A stretch of 64,000 nucleotides of DNA from Variovorax sp. (GTDB lineage Bacteria > Pseudomonadota > Gammaproteobacteria > Burkholderiales > Burkholderiaceae_C), in assembly GCA_025352265.1 (NCBI GenBank), contig JANXTS010000012.1, forward strand, positions 1 to 64,000. The letters run 5' to 3'. Below the pieces are notes generated by a model, which had not been told where the DNA came from, did no database searches, and was given only the letters and a program-made list of their open reading frames with translations. Shown in pieces: positions 59,207 to 64,000 of the stretch (position 1 is the stretch's first letter; each line of letters begins with the position of its first letter). The position numbers and the translations under genes are program-made.

Positions 59207-59223
59207 ATTTGAAAACGCCTCCC
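59207..59223 (-). promoter_or_regulatory. Upstream box of Ala-rich gene, shared with its neighbour
   Basis: Minus-strand GGGAGGCGTTTTCAAAT, 22 bases before the ATG at 59185. It matches the box before the His-rich gene in sequence and distance. See the entry at 58737. Confidence 0.5.
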
Positions 59224-59377
59224 GGCCAGCAGAAGGTCAGCCAACAACGATGCCGTTGGGCATGTGGTTGACAGCGACCTGGGCCTCCTCCGGTTGCTCT
59301 AAAATTCTATAGCTATTCAGTCGGTCGAAAACGCACTGTCGCTAGGTCGCCAGTTCGTGCCGGAGTTCATCAACTCG

Positions 59378-59849
59378 ATGAGCAGCCATGAGCACATTAA
59401 GGCCCTGGCCCAGGGCAGACGCGGCCGTGCCCAGAATTCATGGTGGCAAGAAAAAGACTCACCTGATGGAAGCCTTTGCCGGCGAAAAGTCGCCCAAGGT
59501 GTATGGCCCCGATCTGTGGTTGCCTGCGGAGATGTTGCACGCGGTGCGCGACTGCGTCGTTTCGATCAAGCGCCCTCACATCGGGCATCGGCATCCAGCC
59601 GGTGTCGAGGTGACCCTCGGGACGGTGCCCAATTACGCGGGCAAGGACTAGGTCAACCTGGGCTCGGAAATTCTTTCGGCCGAGATAATGCCGGGCGACA
59701 TGGGATTGACCTAAGCGGCGGATCTGATCAATTCGATCGAAATTCGATCGCCAACAAAAAAGGTGACTTATGGTTTTCCCCGCCCGATAGGGCGCGCCGC
59801 TCAAGTGAGCTGCTCAGGCTTCGAACAGGTTCTGATCGACAGCATGTGA
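59378..59849 (+). pseudogene. icd: Isocitrate dehydrogenase (NADP) remnant, multiply disrupted
   Basis: The start reads MSSHEHIKALAQG, like the beginning of NADP-isocitrate dehydrogenase. After a frame change comes HGGKKKTHLMEAFAGEK, VYGPDLWLPAEMLHAVRDCV and VSIK, matching icd residues of about 50-105. Then the gene jumps, with about 220 residues missing, to TLGTVPNYAGKD, a TAG stop, VNLGSEILSAEIMPGDMG, a TAA stop, AADLI, KKVTYGF and CSGFEQVLIDSM at the very C-terminus. Both stops fall in the original frame. Full icd is about 418 codons; under 160 remain. It cannot make an active enzyme. The locus (before clpS, near sodB and DUF192) is where related genomes carry icd. Confidence 0.85.
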
Positions 59850-60033
59850 AGCAACCGCATGGCGCGGATTCAAGGAATCCGCATCCTTGCGAGACAGTCT
59901 CAGCCTGTATGACCCGGCTTTTTTTGTCATTACTCCGTAGCGTTCACGACATCCATGCCTTGATTTGTAGGCAAGGAGCCACCAATTCCTCTCGTCCGGC
60001 ACGCCGCTTGCACGGTCTATAGAATCAATTTTC

Positions 60034-60393
60034 ATGGCAACCAGAATTCCCTCGACTCCCAAGACACCGCCGGCCCAGAAGCCGCGGCGGGACGATGGCG
60101 ACTCGGTCGTCCTCGAGCGTCGACCTCAAAAAACGGCGCCACCCCAGATGTACCAGGTGGTCATGCTGAACGACGACTACACGCCGATGGAGTTTGTCAT
60201 CGTGGTAATCCAGGAGTTCTTCAGCAAGGACCGCGAAACTGCGACCCAGATCATGCTCAAGATTCATCTCGACGGCCGCGCCGTCTGTGGTGTTTACTCC
60301 CGAGACATGGCTGCAACCAAAGTCAATCAGGTGATGGAGGCGGCCCACCAGGCCGGGCATCCACTGCAATGTGTGAGTGAGCCCATCGAATGA
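60034..60393 (+). CDS. clpS: ATP-dependent Clp protease adaptor ClpS
   Basis: ClpS binds proteins with N-degrons (N-terminal Leu, Phe, Tyr, Trp) and delivers them to ClpAP. The 119-residue protein has a flexible N-terminus (about 1-35) and the core [20 protein letters not shown] with the Asn-Asp pair of the N-degron pocket, then [19 protein letters not shown]. It lies 67 bases before clpA, its partner. Bases 59850-60033 upstream hold no gene; no cspD is present between it and the icd remnant. Confidence 0.96.
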   Translation: MATRIPSTPKTPPAQKPRRDDGDSVVLERRPQKTAPPQMYQVVMLNDDYTPMEFVIVVIQEFFSKDRETATQIMLKIHLDGRAVCGVYSRDMAATKVNQVMEAAHQAGHPLQCVSEPIE

Positions 60394-60460
60394 ACCAGTT
60401 GATTTTCGTGCGCTCCAACCCATCTGAGTTTTTATCTACAGCAAGGCAAAAGGAAATCTC

Positions 60461-62782
60461 ATGATTGCCCAGGAACTGGAAGTCAGCTTGCACATGGCCT
60501 TTGTCGAGGCCCGGCAACAACGCCACGAGTTCATCACCGTGGAGCACCTGCTACTCGCTTTGCTGGACAACCCGAGCGCCGCGGAAGTTCTGCGAGCGTG
60601 TTCGGCCAACGTCGACGACCTGCGGGCGTCGCTCACAAACTTCATCAAGGACAACACCCCCCAGGTGGCTGGCACCGATGATGTGGATACCCAGCCCACC
60701 TTGGGTTTCCAGCGCGTCATACAACGCGCGATCATGCATGTGCAATCCACGGGCAACGGCAAGAAGGAAGTCACCGGTGCCAACGTGTTGGTCGCGATCT
60801 TCGGTGAGAAGGATTCGCATGCGGTGTACTACTTGCACCAACAGGGTGTTACCCGGCTCGATGTGGTGAACTTCATCGCCCACGGCATCAAGAAAAGCGA
60901 CCCACCGGAGGCTGCCAAAGGTAGCGGTGAATCGTCTTCAAGCGAGGCCGAGGAAGGCGGTAGTGAAAAGAACGAGAAGGCTTCGCCGCTCGAGCAATTC
61001 ACCCAAAACCTGAACCAGCTGGCCAAAGAAGGCAAGATCGATCCGTTGATCGGTCGCGAGTACGAGGTCGAGCGAGTGATCCAGATCCTCTGTCGTCGGC
61101 GGAAGAACAATCCGTTGTTGGTCGGTGAGGCCGGCGTCGGCAAGACAGCGATCGCCGAGGGCCTTGCCTGGCGCATCACCCAGAACGAAGTGCCAGAGAT
61201 TCTGGCCGAAGCGCAAGTCTACTCATTGGACATGGGCGCGCTACTCGCTGGTACCAAGTATCGTGGCGATTTCGAGCAGCGCTTGAAGGGCGTGCTCAAG
61301 TCCTTGAAGGACAAGCCGAATGCAATTCTCTTTATCGACGAAATCCACACGTTGATCGGTGCGGGTGCTGCATCCGGCGGTACGTTGGATGCATCCAATT
61401 TGTTGAAGCCGGCGCTCTCCAGCGGTCAGCTCAAGTGCATCGGGGCGACGACGTTTACCGAATACCGCGGCATCTTCGAGAAGGACGCGGCCCTGTCGCG
61501 TCGCTTCCAGAAGGTCGACGTCGTTGAGCCGACGGTGCAGGAAACGGTCGACATCCTGAAGGGTCTGAAGTCGCGCTTCGAGGAGCACCACGGTGTCAAG
61601 TACGCAGTGGCGGCGCTGCAGGCAGCAGCCGAGCTGAGTGCCAAATACATCAACGATCGTCATCTGCCCGACAAGGCGATCGATGTCATCGACGAAGCTG
61701 GCGCGGCCCAACGCATATTGCCACCGGGCAAGCGCAAGAAGACCATCACCAAGACCGAAGTCGAGGACATCGTCGCAAAGATCGCGCGCATACCCCCGGC
61801 CAACGTCAGCAACGACGACCGCGGCAAGCTGCAAACGATCGAACGCGACTTGAAGAGTGTCGTTTTCGGGCAGGACAAGGCACTCGAGGTGCTGGCCTCC
61901 GCGGTCAAGATGGCGCGGTCCGGACTGGGCCGTGCAGACAAGCCAATCGGTTCGTTCCTGTTCAGCGGCCCCACCGGCGTCGGCAAGACGGAAGCGGCGA
62001 AGCAGTTGGCATACATCATGGGGATCGAGCTCATTCGCTTTGACATGTCGGAGTACATGGAGCGTCATGCGGTGAGCCGATTGATCGGTGCGCCTCCGGG
62101 CTATGTCGGATTCGACCAGGGCGGCTTACTAACAGAGGCTGTGACCAAGAAGCCGCACTCTGTGCTGCTGCTCGACGAAATCGAAAAGGCACATCCGGAC
62201 ATCTACAACGTGCTGTTGCAGGTCATGGACCACGGCACGCTCACGGATAACAACGGACGCAAGGCCGACTTCCGCAACGTGATCATCGTGATGACCACCA
62301 ACGCGGGCGCCGAGACGATGAACAAGGCGACCATCGGCTTCACCAACCCGCGTCAAGCGGGCGATGAGATGGCCGACATCAAGCGCCTGTTCACTCCGGA
62401 GTTCCGCAACCGACTGGATGCCACGGTCAGTTTCAAGGCACTCGACGAGGTCGTCATCCTGCGAGTTGTCGACAAGTTCCTGCTGCAACTGGAGCAACAA
62501 CTGACCGAGAAAAAGGTCGACGTCACCTTCAGTGATGCGCTGCGTAAGCACCTCGCAAAGAAAGGCTTCGATCCGTTGATGGGCGCTCGGCCGATGCAGC
62601 GGTTGATTCAGGACACGATCCGTCGTGCCCTGGCAGACGAGTTGCTGTTTGGTCGCTTGATCGACGGCGGACGTTTGTCGGTCGACGTCGATGACAAGGG
62701 TGAGGTGTTGCTCGACATCCAACCCCTGTCCAAGAAGGAAGGCAAGTCGAAGCCTGAAGCGGAAGAAACTGCAGCGGGTTGA
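60461..62782 (+). CDS. clpA: ATP-dependent Clp protease ATP-binding subunit ClpA
   Basis: ClpA is the AAA+ unfoldase that feeds ClpP. The 773-residue protein has the N-domain (1-145) that binds ClpS, starting [23 protein letters not shown]-1 with Walker [10 protein letters not shown] (about 222) and Walker [18 protein letters not shown]-2 with Walker [10 protein letters not shown] (about 503) and [12 protein letters not shown]; and a C-terminal end rich in Lys/Glu. A ClpP-docking tripeptide loop (IGF in [10 protein letters not shown]) is visible. clpS precedes it. A terminator follows at 62835. Confidence 0.97.
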   Translation: MIAQELEVSLHMAFVEARQQRHEFITVEHLLLALLDNPSAAEVLRACSANVDDLRASLTNFIKDNTPQVAGTDDVDTQPTLGFQRVIQRAIMHVQSTGNGKKEVTGANVLVAIFGEKDSHAVYYLHQQGVTRLDVVNFIAHGIKKSDPPEAAKGSGESSSSEAEEGGSEKNEKASPLEQFTQNLNQLAKEGKIDPLIGREYEVERVIQILCRRRKNNPLLVGEAGVGKTAIAEGLAWRITQNEVPEILAEAQVYSLDMGALLAGTKYRGDFEQRLKGVLKSLKDKPNAILFIDEIHTLIGAGAASGGTLDASNLLKPALSSGQLKCIGATTFTEYRGIFEKDAALSRRFQKVDVVEPTVQETVDILKGLKSRFEEHHGVKYAVAALQAAAELSAKYINDRHLPDKAIDVIDEAGAAQRILPPGKRKKTITKTEVEDIVAKIARIPPANVSNDDRGKLQTIERDLKSVVFGQDKALEVLASAVKMARSGLGRADKPIGSFLFSGPTGVGKTEAAKQLAYIMGIELIRFDMSEYMERHAVSRLIGAPPGYVGFDQGGLLTEAVTKKPHSVLLLDEIEKAHPDIYNVLLQVMDHGTLTDNNGRKADFRNVIIVMTTNAGAETMNKATIGFTNPRQAGDEMADIKRLFTPEFRNRLDATVSFKALDEVVILRVVDKFLLQLEQQLTEKKVDVTFSDALRKHLAKKGFDPLMGARPMQRLIQDTIRRALADELLFGRLIDGGRLSVDVDDKGEVLLDIQPLSKKEGKSKPEAEETAAG

Positions 62783-62834
62783 TCTTGACGCGTTGACTTC
62801 GAGCGTTGTGCGGCCCCGTGGTCGCGTCGCCCCC

Positions 62835-62863
62835 AAAGGCCGGTAGCATTCGCTCCGGCCTTT
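62835..62863 (+). terminator. Terminator after clpA
   Basis: AAAGGCCGG (62835-62843), an 11-base loop and CCGGCCTTT (62855-62863) form a 9-bp stem with T residues at its end (TTTGTCGTTT). It lies 53 bases after the clpA stop. Confidence 0.75.
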
Positions 62864-62930
62864 GTCGTTTCTGCCTTGCTTCCCCCGGCTGATCACCTCT
62901 GCTTCTGCTTCTTTCTTCGACCAGCGTCTC

Positions 62931-64000
62931 TTGATCCTTCCCGAACTCAGCCAAGAATGGAAAACCGGCCTCTCCTTTGCGTGGAGTGGCTACATCGCGG
63001 TGTTGTCGATCTGGATCGTGATGCAAAAGCGCGCACCGGTTTCGACGATGAGTTGGATCCTCTCGCTCGCATTGCTGCCTTTGGCGGGATTCGTCATCTA
63101 CTACTTCCTTGGACCGCAACGACTTAAGAAGCAGCGTCTGAAGCGTCTGCGAAGCCGTGCCGGCGCCAACGCGATGGCTGACCTCGCATTGCTGCGCGAA
63201 GCACGCCAGTACGCGCCGCCAGCGCTGCGGCATATGGCCGGGCTAGGCACGGCGACCTGCGGGCTGCCAGTGTCGAGCGCCATCGAGGTCGAGTTGCTGT
63301 CGGGCGGGGCGCGCACCTTCGATGCGATCTTCGAGGCCGTTCGCAACGCACGTCACCATGTGCACCTCGAGTACTACATTTTTGAGCCCGACACCATCGG
63401 CACCGCGTTGCGCGATCTGCTGGTGCAGAAGACGCAGCAAGGCGTTGTGGTGCGTCTGCTGCTCGACGCGCTGGGATCAAAGCGCATCGGTCGAAAATTC
63501 ATGGCGCCGATGCACGCGGCCGGCGTCAAGGTCGCGCTCTTTCACGACACGCGCATCGGCCGACGGTTGCGCCCGGTCACCAACTACCGCACCCACCGCA
63601 AGATTGTCGTCTGCGATGGCCTCACCGGTTTCACCGGCGGCGTGAACATCACCGACGAGGAAGACAATCGCACCCGCGTCGATGCCTATCATGACGTGCA
63701 CCTGCGCATCGAAGGCAGTGCAGTGCGCTGGCTGCAAACTACCTTTCTCGAAGACTGGACGTATGCAACCGGCGAAAACCCTCGCGACATGGACGATACG
63801 CTGCCGCACCTGCTACCGCGCGCTAAAGCGGGCGATATTCCGGTGCAGATCGTGACCAGCGGTCCAGACAGTGCGCTCGAGGCAATTCACCGCATGCATG
63901 TCTCGGCAATCAACTCGGCGAACGAGCGTGCCTGGCTCACTACGCCGTACTTCGTGCCCGGCGAGCCCGCGCTCATGGCGCTCACCAGCGCCGCTTTGCG
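62931..64000 (+). CDS. Cardiolipin synthase / phospholipase D family protein, 3' end beyond window
   Basis: The frame that runs to the right edge encodes two N-terminal transmembrane helices (GYIAVLSIWIVMQ and WILSLALLPLAGFVIYYF), then VEVELLSGGARTFDAIFEAV (reading about 63280-63340), HHVHLEYYIFEPD and the first HKD motif HRKIVVCDGLTGFTGG. A second HKD motif would lie outside the window. This is the layout of ClsA-type cardiolipin synthases, which join two phosphatidylglycerols. The start is uncertain: TTG 62931 fits the usual N-terminus; ATG 63021 would lose the first helix. The ribosome binding site is poor for both. Confidence 0.85.
   Translation, partial: MILPELSQEWKTGLSFAWSGYIAVLSIWIVMQKRAPVSTMSWILSLALLPLAGFVIYYFLGPQRLKKQRLKRLRSRAGANAMADLALLREARQYAPPALRHMAGLGTATCGLPVSSAIEVELLSGGARTFDAIFEAVRNARHHVHLEYYIFEPDTIGTALRDLLVQKTQQGVVVRLLLDALGSKRIGRKFMAPMHAAGVKVALFHDTRIGRRLRPVTNYRTHRKIVVCDGLTGFTGGVNITDEEDNRTRVDAYHDVHLRIEGSAVRWLQTTFLEDWTYATGENPRDMDDTLPHLLPRAKAGDIPVQIVTSGPDSALEAIHRMHVSAINSANERAWLTTPYFVPGEPALMALTSAAL

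Noticed and set aside
59299-59321. AT-rich stretch with ATAGCTAT palindrome before the icd remnant
   Set aside because: It may be the old icd promoter or a dispersed short repeat, but one copy alone does not support either.
59814-60062. 82-codon minus-strand frame before clpS
   Set aside because: It overlaps the icd remnant and the clpS start, has no family features and no convincing ribosome binding site.

Overview
The window is a stretch of core chromosome from a betaproteobacterium, most likely a member of the Comamonadaceae (Burkholderiales) related to Variovorax. The evidence is GC-rich codon use, a polyhydroxybutyrate repressor PhaR, a Kdo hydroxylase, a FimV-type polar protein, and gene orders typical of that family: rpsB-tsf-pyrH-frr-uppS-cdsA-dxr-rseP-bamA-skp-lpxD-fabZ-lpxA-lpxB-rnhB; carA-carB-greA; yhbY/rlmE-ftsH-folP-glmM; exbB-exbD-lpxK-kdsB-adk; and xseA-sodB...clpS-clpA. 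The genus is an inference and cannot be fixed from this window alone.

Layout. Bases 1-400 hold the end of an IS3-family element and a tRNA-like 3' fragment, the only clearly accessory edge. Bases 500-6350 carry a small zinc-ribbon-like protein, phaR, rimO, a convergent tRNA-Leu(CAG), rnr and an SDR oxidoreductase. Bases 6378-10550 are a minus-strand set (amidase, dadA, nnr). Bases 10633-26082 are a long plus-strand run that joins translation (S2, EF-Ts, RRF, UMP kinase) to envelope construction (UppS, CdsA, Dxr, RseP, BamA, Skp, LpxD/A/B, FabZ) and ends with rnhB and an rRNA methyltransferase. Bases 26105-32561 carry carAB, a Kdo hydroxylase, greA and a DUF4149 membrane protein. Bases 32611-39982 hold a glycosyltransferase, yhbY, then rlmE, ftsH, folP, glmM, a MOSC protein and a GNAT protein. 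Bases 40014-45531 form a minus-strand acyl-CoA degradation cluster with its own Crp/Fnr-type regulator. Bases 45581-50700 carry a FimV-like protein, an MFS pseudogene, a D-2-hydroxyacid dehydrogenase, a small conserved ORF and lexA with a perfect SOS box. Bases 50694-57887 hold an asparaginase, the minus-strand exbB-exbD-lpxK-Trm112-kdsB-adk cluster, xseA and sodB. Bases 57968-64000 hold a DUF192 protein, a pair of related small secreted proteins, a wrecked isocitrate dehydrogenase gene, clpS-clpA and the start of a cardiolipin synthase-type gene.

Functionally, much of the window serves the outer membrane. LpxD/A/B/K, KdsB and the Kdo hydroxylase make and modify lipid A-Kdo; BamA, Skp and RseP assemble and monitor outer-membrane proteins; GlmM and UppS feed peptidoglycan and polymer synthesis. 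A second theme is protein quality control (FtsH, ClpS/ClpA).

No undescribed defence, CRISPR, phage or biosynthetic system was found. The most informative unusual features are the decayed icd gene at 59378-59849, the MFS remnant at 47921-48376, the two small secreted proteins that share an upstream box and signal peptide but not mature sequence, a near-ideal palindromic operator beside the Crp/Fnr-type gene, structured leaders before rpsB and carA, and the tRNA-like fragment beside the IS end.
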